Positions 45,134 through 58,460 are shown, counted from the first letter of the stretch. The stretch is 64,000 nucleotides of DNA from Chlamydoabsidia padenii (GCA_025330725.1 JAIWND010000014.1:744001-808000), one strand, 5' to 3'. A program made the numbers and translations. The notes: a model not told the origin generated them from the letters alone.

Positions 45134-48128
45134 CTAACGTCTACCTTTACGCTTCAAATAGACCAACCCAATGAATACAAATACATTGAAGATGAAGAAT
45201 CCAGCCAAGATAGCAACATTGGTCCACTTCGATCGTTCGCCCCATTGGAAGTTGGACTTGTAGAATTGTTCACCAGAAGAGTAAGTACAGTATCCACATT
45301 GTTCAGGTTGCATGGCATCAGGATTGGCAATGTAACCGGGAGTGAGAGGGTTACTGAAGTAAGCCTTGGTGTATTCACCACAAGTTTGACCGGGAGGAGG
45401 GTTGAATTTCACCAAATCACCATCAGTGCATTCGATTTTAAGGTGTTCCAATTCGTTGACTGCCAAACCTTCAATGTAGTAATGGAAAGGATCCAACCAG
45501 TACATCCAAGCACTCCAGAATCGAGGCATAGAGGCGGGAGGTTGCATGAGACCACAAAACAAGATGAGTAGAGACATAATTAGAGGATTGATAACCTAAT
45601 GGTAGAAGATAAATGAAAATTAAAAGTAAGTATAACGTCAAACAACGAATTCGATAATGCTTTGAATACTTACGGCGGCCAATGTGGGAACCTCTGCGAT
45701 GGCAGCGATGATGAAGCCAAGTGTGACAGCCCAGAGAACGACCATTAAGAAGTGAACATAGAAGAAACCACCAGCTTGAGGTTCGGTCGACATGCCGGCG
45801 GTCCAGTACAAACCACACATGAATGCAGCAGCATAGAATAGGATGTAAGGAATTTCGACAAGGACGGCAGAGATAGCCCATGGAAGCCAGGAGTAGTATC
45901 GGGAGGCATATTCACGACGGAAGTAGATACGTTCGATCATAAACTTGGGTTGAGCCAGGATAATAAGAGTGAAGGCCATGATGAAGGTGGAGAAGAGAGC
46001 GAACAATTTGTTTTGAAGATCCGACACAGAGTTTCCAAGTTTCCAATAAGTGAAACCAGTAACCAAAGCTATAAAATAAATAAAAAAGAAATTAGTTTAC
46101 AGATCATAAAGGGTCTTCAATGGTGCTTACCGGTTAACATAATATTCAGGAAACGACCAACATTGTAGTCGGGAGCGCGCCAGTAAGCCAAAGCCATACG
46201 ACTGTATACCAACTTGAATTGAGTCCAAAGGGGAGTAGCGTAAGTTGCAGCATGACGAGTAGGATTGGCATCAGCAGTGTTGTGTACTTGTTCAAGTTCT
46301 TGTTCGAGTTCCTTTGCTTCCTTTGATCCAGCCCAGACATCAGCCCAGTTTTGAGTCACCTTACCAGCAGTACCAGCACCGACGACTTCGAGAATATATT
46401 CAGCAGGGTTAGCACTTGGTAGACATTTAGGACCGCCATTGGATTCAAAGTAGTTGATCATAGTACGAGCATCAGGACCGATTTCACCATGGTAAGCAGT
46501 GCGACCACCGCGGACAAGCAAGAGAAGTTGATCAAAGTGTTCAAAGAGGATAGCAGAAGGTTGATGGATGGTACATAAGACGGGCCAACCAGCATCAGCG
46601 AGTTTACGGATGAATCGGATAATGTTGTAAGAAGATTGAGCATCCAAACCAGAGGTAGGTTCATCCAAGAAGAGCAATTGAGGCTTACCGACCAATTCCA
46701 TACCAATAGTTAAACGTTTGCGTTCTTCAACAGAGATACCAAAGCCAGATTCAACATCACCAATTTGAGCATCAGCGATATCTTCCATTTCCAAAAGAGT
46801 CAAGATGGTTTCAACATAGGCATTCTTTTCTTCGGTAGAGACATCATTAGGTTGACGGAGATAGGCAGAGAAACGAAGAGCTTCACGGACAGTGACAGCA
46901 GGTTGATGAATATCCATTTGTTCACAGTAACCAGTGATACGTTCAAAGTCATTCATAAGAGCTTCACCATTCAAGTACACACGTCCTTCCACCTTGCCCA
47001 TAGTCTTTCGACGAGCCAAGACATCCAATAGAGTAGTTTTACCAGCACCAGAGGAACCCATCAAAGCAGTAAGATGACCAGGTTTGACAATACCACCAAT
47101 ATCATTGAGCAATTGGAGTTCACCACCTTTGACAGGGACAGTGTAGTTGACGTGTTGCCAAGAGAAGGTAGTACCAGTAGAGATAGCATCCATGTTTTCG
47201 GTGACTTCGGCTTGTTTTCGACGACGTTCATCTTCTTCTTCAGCAGTTCGTGGCTTGGGAGCTTTTCCAGGCAAGTAAAGACGAGTGAGAGTACCACCTT
47301 TTCCACCACCAACGAATTCCATAGCAAGAGCAGTAGCAATGGTAAACACGATGAAGAATCCAACCACAGCCACAAAGTCAGGGGCCCACATTTGGCTAGG
47401 TTCATAGGACAAGTATTGACGAAGATAATTATCGCCGAGGACAAAGTTTTCACCAGGTACACCACCTTGCATAGTACAAGTCTTGTAGTTCCAGTCAGTG
47501 TATTCTACATTTGGTAATAATAATAAAAAGTAAGTACAAGATAGGTTCGAGACATATGAGATAAAACTTACCAGGACCAAAAGGTACAGCGTTACCAAGA
47601 CCTTCACAAGAGTAGACTTGATCTTTCATTTCATTGATGAGTAACGTCTTGTATCCATAAGTAATTGGGTTAATCCAGTAGATCCAAGATAACCAAGGGT
47701 GCATTTTAGCTATTGTGTATGGGGAAAAAAGTTAGTTTCTTTCGAAGATTTTGGATTCATATTTTTTTTTTTTCTTAAAACCAACCTTTAGGTATAACAT
47801 AACCGGTATAGGTGACAAGAGCAACAAGTACTATCAAGACAGAAGAAGATGAGTAAAAAGTCATTATTTTCAACCCCTGACCAAAAAGTGTACTTACAGA
47901 CACCGGTAACTTGAGTAGCGACAAAGAAACTTGTTGAGATCGCACCAAAGAATCGGAAGAAACCATTCATAGTCATGTTAATAAAGAACAAGAGAATGAA
48001 GTAGGTGAAGAATCGTCCAGCAGTCAAGTTCAGTCCCATCATAAAGTAAGTACAGATTTCAAAGAGGAGGACTAGAATAAAAAGAGACAAATTAGCATGA
48101 ATAATTTTGATTTCCCGTCCGATCACCC

Positions 48129-48180
<52 letters not shown>

Positions 48181-50148
48181 ACCTTGTGCAAGAGCATAGG
48201 GAACATCGAGGACCACCTGAGATAGATAAAACGCCGATGGTCTAAACATAGCATAATGTTTTTGTTTTTCCAAGATAGGGCGACCCATCAAGAAACGCAC
48301 CAGTTCAGATTGAGAGATAAAAGCATTGAAGAGGACAGCAAAGAAGAGAGCACCACCCCGAGAGAAAGCACCAGAACCAGTGGTTGGAAGCATGAAGAAG
48401 CAAGAAGCAGTAATCAAACCCTGAATCAAGATAGTACCGTATCGAGAGATCAAAGCTTCAGTATCCTTGATGAGAAGATGGTATTGTCGGATAGTAAGAG
48501 CCTTGACTTGTTGATAAAAGGAGGCGATGTAAGGTGATTTGCGAGAGGTGTGTTTTTGATGTTCTTGAGAGACAGCTTCTCGGAAGGCTTGAGCATGATT
48601 ATCTTGTTGTAATTGTTGTTCGTATTGTTGTAATTCCGCCATCATTTGAGTATGAATATCAGAAGCATAATAAGCATCTTGGAATTCAGAGGCATGTTGA
48701 GGAGCAGACTTTTCGAATCCAGGCTTGATTTCACGTTCCAAAGGATTACAGAGACCAGTCAAAAAGTCAGGAATTGACTTACGAGGAGGACAGTAGAAGC
48801 CAAGACCTTCAAAATATTCCTTGGCCCGGTTACCAGGACCAAAGTAAACACAGTAACCTTCATCCAAGAGAAGCACCTTGTCAAAGATATTGTAGATATT
48901 GTCACTGGCTTGATATAATGTGGCAATAGTAGTTTTGTTGAAGATGTCAGTCATGATACGAAGAGAGCGCACATAATCCAAAGCAGAAGCAGCATCCAGA
49001 CCACGAGTAGAGCAATCCCAACAATTGATAGTACTTGAAGTTGTCATTTGTTCGGCAATAGACAAACGCTTACGTTCACCACCAGACAGACCACGGACAA
49101 AGGCATTACCCACAATAGTGTTCATTTGTTTAGTAAGACCCAGCATGTTACCGAGTAGATACAAGATCTTATTGACAAAGTCGTCCTTGGTTTCATTTGG
49201 TATACGGTGACCAGGAGTCTTAGTGCGCAGAGCAAATTGCAAGGTTTGACGAGTAGTTAAAGTAGGATAGTGGAGATCTTCTTCACTATTGTAACAGACT
49301 TGACCACGGAAGTTGTTGGAGAATGCATCAGGTTCGATACCACCATATGAAACAGTACCATTGATATCGGTAAAGCTTCCACGCATGTTGGCCAACACAC
49401 GGAGTAGAGAAGTACAACCAGCACCAGGACGACCCAAGACAAGAAGCATTTCACCATCTTTACAAAAACCAGTCAATTTGCGAAGAATGTCTTTTTTGTT
49501 TCTAGTGGCGCCAACACCAAAGAACTTCCAGAATTGAAGGAAGCCGCCAATAAAGTTAAAGATGGTAGGAATGGTATGAGCATCAGCAGCAAGACCCTAA
49601 TGAGATGGAAATAGGTATAAAAAAAAAGTAGGAGTTAAGAATGAGAAAAAAAAAGAAAGAAAAAGAAAAAAGGTAACAAATGAAATTGAGCGGTATTTAA
49701 ATTTACCTTCACTTCAAGATCCCGCCAAATGACACCAAGGTGTTTGAGTTTATGACCAGCATCAGTCTGATCAGTGTACATTCCATTCAAAAAGGAATCC
49801 AGATCAAAGTCATCAGAAGCAGCGGCACCTTCTTCCAAGCGACCAGCATGATGAGAAGATTGTCGACTGATTCGACTTAATTCACGTTTGAGAGTTTCGT
49901 ATTCTTCCTTGGCAGCTATATTGGGATGAGAGGAAAATTAATTGATGAGTAATACATTCGTTTTTCAAATATTGAATTAATCGTTGTATACCTTCGATAT
50001 TAACGTCGTTGCCTTCGGATTCACCAAAAGTGTTGTTTGCGTGATATGTAGTGGTAATTGTAGAAGCCGATCCATTGGTTGATTTGTGTTCGACTTCATC
50101 ACTTACTGTGATGTATTCTTCAGAGTACTTTATTGTCTTTTCATCCAT
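45134..50148 (-). CDS. PDR-type (ABCG) full-size ABC transporter
   Basis: Nine exons (50148-49992, 49915-49707, 49596-48183, 48071-47898, 47830-47786, 47709-47572, 47504-46131, 46068-45674, 45595-45134) give 1455 residues, the standard PDR length, in the order NBD1-TMD1-NBD2-TMD2. NBD1 has the PDR-typical degenerate Walker A GRPGAGCTS (about 177, Cys for Lys), signature SGGERKRLSIAE and Walker B-like CWDCSTRGLDAA. NBD2 has canonical Walker A GSSGAGKTT (about 862) and LLFLDEPTSGLD, but a degenerate signature SVEERKRLTIGME. This is the usual one-active-site asymmetry of the family. TMD2 ends with the Cys-containing extracellular loop and KRKGRR. It probably exports hydrophobic compounds, including azole-like drugs, from the plasma membrane; the substrate cannot be read from sequence. 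Confidence 0.97.
48132..48175. repeat. 44-nt poly(T) inside a PDR transporter intron
   Basis: In the transcript this is an A-run starting a few bases after the donor GTATGTT, followed by GGCGGGTGATCGG. The first P-protein intron shows a similar order (A-run then GGGGCGGGTGATGATG). Confidence 0.8.
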
Positions 50149-51735
50149 GATTCTGGAGTAAAAAGTGGGTGTAAAAGTAGGTGAAGTAGAATAATAAGGT
50201 AAAAAAAAATAAAAAAAATAAAAATAAAGCGATAAAGAAGAGAAAAAAGAGAAAGAAAATAGGGATCTTTTTATATTACTCGGAACCCGATTTGGGTTTT
50301 ATCCCCCCCACCAACGAAAATTTTTACAAACCCCGCCAATGCAAAAATACCGGGAAAATTTAACCGATCGCTTTGTCCATAAACATAGATCAATTGCAAT
50401 TCCCACTTATCATCATCACCTTTCCATCGTGATCAAATTCAATATCTAGTATCACTAGTCCAACTTTTTTCATTCTTGTTTCATCCCTCAAATCAACGTG
50501 GCTTCATTAGAGTTAAGGGGTAGGGGGTAGTTTGCCGCAGGGCATATGAATTCAATCAAGGAACTCATTGTCAAAGAGAGGTTGCTGATCTGCGGCAGTA
50601 TAATGGAAGAAATCTTCCAGCCAATCACAAGCCTCGGATTATTACTTGCCGAAATCATTTGCTGGGTGTGATATAAAGTTACCGCAGTAATACATGATAT
50701 ATGCAGAACCACACGAAACATCTTTGCTGTCATTCATCCATGCTTTGAGGTGATGACAACAGACTATGTATGTTTCCCTTCCCCTCTTTTTTTTTTTTTT
50801 TTTTTTTTTTTGGTAATTGAAAGGAGGATGGTTGGGTGATAAAAGCTCAAGTCGATGTTCGGTGGATAATGCTCCCGGGGGCGGGTCTCGGCGCACGCTC
50901 ATGCAGCCTTTTTTTGGGCGTCAAGTAGAAAAAAAATGAAAATCCGAATGCTCAACCATCATGTGGCGACAATCTCGGATACATCGCCGCCGATAGGCTC
51001 TTTTTTTCTGGACATCAAAACGTGGTTTCACCCTCCGAGGCAGACACGAAAACGTGATCCAATGGATTCAAAACGATCATTTGTCTTGATTGGCTTTTAA
51101 AGAGTTTCACATCCCGACCTCCTCCTTTTAGGGAAGCTTCGTCTACTACCAAATTGAACATTTGTATTGAATGTCATTCTATCATGCATGAATCGGCTTT
51201 GGAGGTACGAGGTCTTGCGTGAGATTTTACAACTGCTGCCATTGTTTTTTGACAGGCGGGATTTGAATTTTGCATATTGGTACTTTTTCATCGAAGGTGT
51301 GGGGTATGCCAAACACTATCGAATTATATATTTATATGCACAATGCATTCGATGAATGATGGATGTAAAAAAAAAAAAGGTGCAACAAGCGGTGTGCGAA
51401 TCAACCATGTGAATTGCCCACATACACAAAAATAAAAAAAGTTAGTGAATGATTAGCTGCTTTATTAGATATTTTTGACAGCACCCATCATAATTGACAA
51501 CCTTATCTTCTTGTTTATGTCAAATTGAAAGATTTGGTAAACATCAAATGAATGAGTAACTGTCTATTGGCAACAGCGAAAAGTAGACTACCATTTTCGG
51601 AAGCAAACTATGTGAGAGTTACACATGCCCGATGATTTCAATCGCCGATTCCATTTACCTTTTCACTCTTCTTTTTTTTTTCTTTTTCTTTCCCCTCTTC
51701 CATCTTTTTTTTTTTTTTAAAAAACACGATCCCAA
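50149..51735. other. 1.6-kb divergent spacer, PDR transporter / Iml2
   Basis: Contains A-rich leader sequence before the transporter and a T-run of about 25 near 50787. It also has a CATCCCG near-copy (51112), CGGGATTT at 51257-51264, TGCATGAA at 51185-51192, and T-rich leader sequence before the Iml2 start. Drug-response elements were not recognised. No supported gene. Confidence 0.5.
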
Positions 51736-54700
51736 ATGGTTGACTTGCAAAGGAATGACAAAGCCGTTGATGAACAACTTAGTGACGACAACAGTGACTT
51801 GGAGGACGAAGGACAAGAACTTAGTATGGTGATAAATGCTTTACAGTCTGCAGTGGAAAAAAAGACAGGATCCTCTTCATCTGGTGACATGCCTCCCTCT
51901 GAACAACCACCTACAACAACGATCACCAAAGAAGAAGAAAAGACCAAAGGCCCTCCTCCTCCACTGCAAACAGATACGGTTACTGTCCTTTTTGAACAAC
52001 CATCTTCGCCCATTCCACAACCCAACGCACCAAGTACTGAAACACCCACCACTCATCCAGCTGCAGAAGACATATCACCACCAAGTCCTGGCACTCCTCC
52101 TCCAAGACCAACAATTGAAACTAGACGGACAAGCGATGATGTGGAGGTTGAATTCAGCGCCAATTTGATATCCGTCAATAGTATCGATCTTAAGGAAATG
52201 TTACCCAACAAACTAACTCCAAGACAACAAGAAAGAGCAGGTAAAGTAAGAAAAGGGTGGTGGTAGCAATATAGAGAACTAATACTCTTTATCCGTTACA
52301 GATGAACCTGTCCTTCGTGCTGTCCGTCATCTCTTCAACAATCGATTTATGAAGGCAAAGGTGTTATTTGAAAAATATGCTCAATTGTAAGTATGGGATA
52401 ATCCTGGGATATATATATAAATGGGTATGTAGGACTAATTTAATTATAGTGAACCTCTGCATGCATTAGGTCTTGGCTCTATGGCTTTTATCAAAGGTAA
52501 TAAACAATCAACTTTATGGATCCATTTGCTGAAATACTAACTCGTTATTACCCCACTTCTTGTAATTTAAAAGCCATCATGGTAAGTAACACGTACACAT
52601 ACTTTGTCAAACACTCAGTCGGACAATGTATTCACACACATACACATGCTCTCTCTCTCTCTCTTATTCTTCAATAGACATCCGATGAACGTGCTACAAA
52701 GAATGCAATCAAGGTCCTTACCACCACTTACAACTTGGCCAATGCTCAGATCGATGTGGCAACAAAGAAAAACGTTGGTGATTCCGTGGTATCTTATGTA
52801 TCAAGCTATTACCAACATATCAAGTATTCTCGAGGCTCTTCTAATGGCTTACCCTCAAGTCCAAAACCTGTCACCAAACGATCTATTCAAGAAGAAGGGG
52901 TGGACTTTTTACCAAATGGTGTCTTACGTGCTCATGTGGCCAAGGCGGAATGCTGTCTACAAATGGCCATCTTACAACTCTTACAAGAAAATGTCATGGA
53001 TTATATCAAATGTGGTTTGAACTTGCGAAGAGGTAATAGAGAATCGTGGGTAAACCTCATGCATACAGTTTCACTAAATCTCTCCTTCTCTCTCTCTTTT
53101 ATATGTATTTATAGCTTATGTTAGTTACAGTTTGGTATGGCAAGAGTACAAACGGATGGGTCAAGAATATCGTGATTTTATTGATCGTGATACTGTATCG
53201 GGAATTCAATTCGGGTAAGTCTAGGACGAAAAAAAAATTGATACTAAAAGACATCTTTATTCATTTTGATTCACTAGTATTGGTACTGTGCACTTGATTT
53301 TGGCTAGTCTTCCTCAAAAGATTCTTCGTGTGGTATCGGCCTTTGGATGGAAAGCTGATAAACACCTCGGATTTGCCTTGTTGAAACTGTGTTTGGAAGA
53401 CCGCCGTATTCGATCTCCGATGGCCTCGTTAATGTAAGTCGAATCAGATAATTACCGCCCTCTTTAACTTTATACTAATTATTTGTATCTTATTGTATAG
53501 GCTCCTGGCATATTATACTGTCCTAACTTCTCTCTGTCCTCAAGTACTTGCTGATGAATACACCCAACCTGCTATCGAAGTAAGAAAAAAAAAAAGGCCC
53601 CATTTTAACCATGACATACCCTACCTTTGCCTCATACTTTTATATTTATTCCTACATAGACTTTATTGGATGCTCAACGAACATACCCCAACTCTGCCTT
53701 CTTTTTGTATTTTGCTGGACGAACATCACGATTGGCACGCAACTTGACTCTCTCCACTCAATCCTTCATGTACGGAATCGAAATCAGTAAGAACGAATGG
53801 GCCGAAGTGGAAGTACTACACATATGCAGCTATGAAATTGGATTCAATTATATGATGCAACACGAATGGGAAGAGGCGGCCAAGATCTTTGAAATGCTTT
53901 ACAAGGAACGGTACTGGTCACCTGCCATCTTCCGGTACTTGCAAGGTGCCTGTTTGGATATGATTGGACAACGTACAGAGGCAATCTTGGCTTTTGCAGA
54001 GGTGCCTGATCTGGTGGGATCAAAGTCATCTAGTACGGCAATGATGGAAAACTATGTGGTACGAAAAGTCAAGACGCTCCAAGCCAGTGGTTATCAAGAT
54101 ATGGACATGACGGTGTGTGCATTGGAATACCTTTGTCTTTACAATGCCTTTGACTTTATGGATCAAGATCAATTGCAAAAGTGTCTGGATGCGGTGGATT
54201 TGGCTCAGGCACATATCGTCGAGGCGGAGAAAATCGAATTTGGGATCCGGGCCAAGGAATTATTGCCAGATACCCCAGCTCCTCAATACTATGACCAGCG
54301 TGGTGCAGTGCTTCTCATCAAGTCTTCTATACAAAACGCAATGGGTTGCTACCGGGATTCCATTATTCACTTGAATTGGATTATTGATCATAAAGACAAT
54401 ATCAAGATTGATCGTTGGATTGTGCCTTTTGCTTATTGGTAAGTGGTCGGAATTTAAAATATAATTCATGCTAATGTCCCCCCTCCTTTTTTTTTTTTTT
54501 TTTTTTTTTTGTACAGGGAAGCGGGTGTAGTAACGTGGGGTATGGGTAACAAGAAACGAAGTAATACATTCTGGGAAACGGCACTAAAATACAGCAAATA
54601 CGACTTTGAATACCGGTTGGCTACTGTAAGTTCTATCTTGAAAAGAAACAAAAAAAAAAAAAAAAGAAAAAGAAAAAGAAAAAGACTAGCCTTTTGATGT

Positions 54701-55022
54701 GTTTTTTATTTAATAGCGTATCAATCTGGCAATGACAAAGGCTCGGGAACAAGGTGGATTGAAACCAGAAACTGTAGATAATGATGATGAAGAGGATTTG
54801 GATCTGGATGATAAATCAGAACACTCTGTGCCATTGGACGATACAACCACCAACACCAATGATCATGATGACAATGTCCGACTAAGCAACACTGATGACA
54901 TTCCTCAACCACAGTCGCCTACAGACGATGAAGTATTATCTCATCAAGAACCACAACAAGGCGAAAAAGATGCCGGTAACACCAAGGAAATGAAAAACGA
55001 CAATCAAGCTGCATTAGATTAG
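51736..55022 (+). CDS. IML2: Iml2/TTC39-family protein
   Basis: Eleven exons (51736-52240, 52302-52386, 52450-52496, 52574-52581, 52678-53032, 53115-53214, 53278-53433, 53501-53579, 53660-54438, 54517-54625, 54717-55022) give 842 residues. The N-terminal 160 residues are acidic and Pro-rich. Then comes the family pattern: VLRAVRHLFNNRFMKAKVLF, ALGLGSMAFIKAIMTSDE, AECCLQMAILQLL, FGIGTVHLILASLPQKILRVV, FGWKADKHLGFALL, and TPR-like helices DAQRTYPNSAFFLYFAGR and KIFEMLYKERYWSPAIFRYL. Yeast Iml2 is involved in lipid-droplet and inclusion clearance; animal relatives are TTC39. The outer mitochondrial or lipid-droplet location is known from the family, not seen here. Exon 4 is only 8 nt (CCATCATG) and supplies Ala-Ile-Met of a conserved position. 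The C-terminus is a long acidic tail. Confidence 0.92.
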
Positions 55023-55219
55023 ACATCTAGGTTAGTTAAACTCTATTTGATATATATCACCCCATTTTAACACAAACACATCTATCAATTAATAAAAGCC
55101 AAACATCATCAACTATATAGGATATTATAAATAAATTTTATTGGATTACAAAAGGGCAACTATATATGTATAAATAAAAAGTAAAGATATAGGGAGGTAA
55201 TTATGTAGTGTTATATAAT

Positions 55220-56835
55220 CTATGCAGGACATATGCTAGTGTTGGATGACTGGGCGGATGATACAGCGGGTACGATCCAAGAGTGTATATTGACGTATAA
55301 TGTAAATATCATAATACCAATACCCCAAAGGACCATGATAACATCACCCACCTTGGTCCATCGGTTCCTTGTCACTTTGTAATGGAATAAACCTAAAAAG
55401 AAGAAGAAGAAGAAGAAAAGAGGGGTAAGTTGAAGACCATGTTTTTGATTGGGTCTACTTACCTGGGAATATAAAGCATAATGGCATACAAGCAATAGAC
55501 CCGATCAAAGCGACAAAACGGGATAAGCCTTCACTACCGATCCCAAAACTGATTGCTGCACAGATAATCGGTATCAAGGATCGGATCAAGTTCTTTCCCC
55601 ACTTGTATTTCCAATGAAGACGACCACTTCGATGAGCACCAAACAAACCACGTTCTACAATGCTGAGAGGAGGATAGAGCATAAAGGGAGATGTCAAGAT
55701 CATGGCGATGGCATAAAACAGTTGGACAGTGATGGCCAAACCATTATAAGGAGGGAGATTGGATACCACACTGGCATGAGTCGTTTCACCATAAGCAATA
55801 TACCCCAAAGTTCCAATCAATACAAAAAGACAGGTACAGATAATCATACCCAAAGTGAGTACCCTAGGAAACTGTTCTGGATGTTTCATGCCTTGTATAA
55901 TAGGGACAACTAGATAAAAAAAAAAAAAGATCGAGTGAGTCCAATGGTATACCCCCTTCTTTTTTTTTTTTTTTTGTGGTACTTACCCATACCAATGCCT
56001 TCAAAAGAAAAGACAGCAGTGCCAATCATCAATGCAAAATCAGAAGAGTTGATTAATTGAATATTGGGCCCAGGACCGTGTTGAGAGATTTGATCGGATG
56101 TAAAGTAAATGACCGAGATGAGACCAAAGAGAATAAACACATCAGCGATAATAGCATTCCAAGATAACTTGGCGATCTTGCGCACCAATGCAATAGGGAT
56201 GATGATCAACAAGACTAGCCAAATAAAGATATTTGATGGGAAGGCACGATGACAATGAGAGAGCTGATCCACGACGAGACCAAGGTTTTCAGAGATAAAG
56301 ATCAAGTAAGAAGCGACAAAACCCATTTGAGATAAACAGAGGAAGAAGAGAATCAGGTACCGAAGCCAGTTGCCATAGAGTTGATAAGCTACTTGACCAT
56401 AATCGCCACCGATAATACGTTGGGCTTGGATTAAGAGTTGAAAGGCGATCAGGCAGATCAGGGCGATAAAGATCATGAGACCTATGGAGAAGATTAATCC
56501 ACCAGAGACAAATCCACCAGGGAGAAACACGACACCTACATATTCAACAACATTAAAAAGTGAGTTCATTTATATTGTTTGTGTATGTATGTGTGTACTT
56601 TACCAGTGCCTACAAATGCCTTTAAAAGCATAAACAATGCTTTACCACTGGAGGCTGTCCCTTCAGGTACATGTTCGACTTGTTCTTCATCAAATGATTT
56701 TTCCATATCCAATGATGTTCGATTGCCCATAGAATGATGATTTGTTGATGTGGATACCATCGGTGTGCTATTGCTATTGCCATCGTTGTGTTGTATAGAG
56801 TTTATTTCCTTTTCAGAGACGAGCGATGGTGCCAT
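55220..56835 (-). CDS. Vacuolar amino acid transporter, AVT3/AVT4 type (AAAP family)
   Basis: Four exons (56835-56604, 56535-55987, 55909-55463, 55392-55220) give 466 residues with about 11 membrane helices. The first helix carries the AAAP signature AFVGTGVVFLPGGFVSGG (unwound helix, spliced inside Gly-Thr-Gly). Later landmarks are FSFEGIGMVVPI and MKHPEQFP (helix 6 region), TLGYIAYGE, and FYAIAMILTSPFMLYPPLSIVE. These match SLC36/Avt3-Avt4 proteins, which move neutral amino acids out of the vacuole with protons. The first 65 residues are hydrophilic and Ser/Asn/Glu-rich, as in Avt3/4. The 3' end converges with Iml2 at a spacing of 197 bp. Substrate preference is not readable from sequence. 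Confidence 0.92.
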
Positions 56836-57493
56836 GCTGATTCAGTATACAATCTGTAATGAGTGATCGTCTTGACCAGTTTGTGTAAAAAGAGTAGAAT
56901 ATGAGAAAATAATAATAAGGAGTTTGAAGGAAAAGGTAGAATAAAAAAATCAAAAAAAAAAAAAAGTAGGGAGGAGAAAGGGAAAGAAAAGGGAAAAAAA
57001 GGGATCAATGTCATTTATGGGGATGAGCGGGATTTAAAATACCTATTGGAAATGGAAATGACCTTTGTAGAATCAAGTCTATATATTTTAGTCTCAAAAA
57101 ACAAGCAGGATGAAACGTACATTGATGTGATTTCGTCAGGGGGGGGGGAAGAAGAAAAAAAGAAGGATTTGCATCCATGCTTTCCTTTATTTAGCATACA
57201 CATCCAGAAAAGAAAAAAAGTCCGAAGTCTTCCTTTATTCCAATTTCACATCATTCAACTCCAAGACCCATTAGGAATAAGTCCGTGTTTCCACATGGCA
57301 TAAAGTACTAAAACTATGATAAATGATTCCCGATATCAAAAGAAATGTTGTAAGCACTTTATCCATCAATGGCTGTGAGGTTTTTTGGGGGATTTCAAAT
57401 CCCGACATTGTCGACAGGTAAAACCTCCGTCTTCCCCCCTTTTTTTTTCTCTCTCTCCCTCTCTTTTCTTTTTTAATCACTATTGTATTTGTT
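56836..57493. promoter_or_regulatory. Bidirectional promoter region, AVT transporter / unknown gene
   Basis: A 658-bp spacer with two element copies: CGGGATTT at 57028-57035 (193 bp from the transporter ATG) and AAATCCCG at 57397-57404 (90 bp from the plus-strand ATG). A run of nine G lies near 57139. Confidence 0.5.
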
Positions 57494-58460
57494 GTGATCA
57501 TGTTTGTTAATAAACCAAACATGGCAGGCTCAACACCTTGCTCGCCAGTAAACTCAATACATCCTGATCTTCTTCAACTGTCACAAACCATTCAACAGGT
57601 CTCTAGTCAGTTGAACCTGATACTATCACAACAACAACAACTTGCACCACAAAAATGCTCCGACGGACAAGCCAAAGAACACTTTACAGATCTATCAACA
57701 TCCACCTACTCTGATCAACCCCTACGACCCTGTCATCACACCTCATCAATGAACTTTATCAAAAGTGCCAGTGGTAATATCTTGATGGCACAATGTCACC
57801 ACCGACCAACAACTTTATCCTCCTCCACTTCTTCTTCACTCTTATCATCTACCTATCCATCAAGTTGTCCGCATGATCCTGCTCTATGGCATCAGAAATA
57901 CCACCACCAGCATTATCATCATTACCATCCTTGTTTATCTCCCGATCCGACCCGACCGTATCCTTGTGTCCATCATTCAATAACATGCCAGGAACAACAA
58001 CAACAACAACAACAACAACAGTATCAACAGCAACACTCACACCAACATTCTTCCATTGATAATAATATCGATCCGGGATCCATAAATACAACGCCGCCAA
58101 CAGACATCATGCCATCCGATCCAGATCCACCTTCTTCTGTTGCCTCTCCTGCACCAACCTTCAGATCTGATACGTCATGTGATGAAATCAACGGTAAGAC
58201 CTTTCATAAATCATGTCTCTCTTTATTAATACACACACACACACACAAACATTCTCTCTCTCTTTATCATGCTTATATTAGAACCAGTCGAACTCACATG
58301 GACTGATATATATCAACATCAAGAAGAAATCAACACCTTACCGAAATTGGCTACCATAACTGAGAAGAAGAAAAAGATCAATCAATCCTTCCTTCTTCGG
58401 GACTGGTGGTCTCATAAATGGCATCGGCTTAGAAACAAGTCTGTATCCCCCTCATATTAG
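57494..58460 (+). CDS. His/Gln-rich unknown protein
   Basis: Two exons (57494-58193, 58282-58460) give 292 residues from the first ATG; starts at 57500 and 57521 are equally possible. The first third is Ser/Gln-rich with a short helix DLLQLSQTIQQVSSQLNLIL that may form a coiled coil. The middle is His/Tyr/Cys-rich (KYHHQHYHHYHPCL) and could bind metal, followed by a Gln run encoded by CAA repeats (57993-58019). The second exon has a denser C-terminal segment ELTWTDIYQHQEEINTLPKL and LLRDWWSHKWHRLRNK, the only part that looks conserved. I do not recognise the family. A low-complexity regulatory protein is possible. Confidence 0.6.

Noticed and set aside
46765..47517. Plus-strand open frames opposite the PDR transporter NBD2
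   Set aside because: Antisense of Walker-motif-containing coding sequence; no own motifs.
49440..49480. Loss of Lys in Walker A of the PDR transporter NBD1 as a sign of inactivation
   Set aside because: Cys in place of Lys in NBD1 Walker A is normal for the PDR family; NBD2 has the canonical motif.
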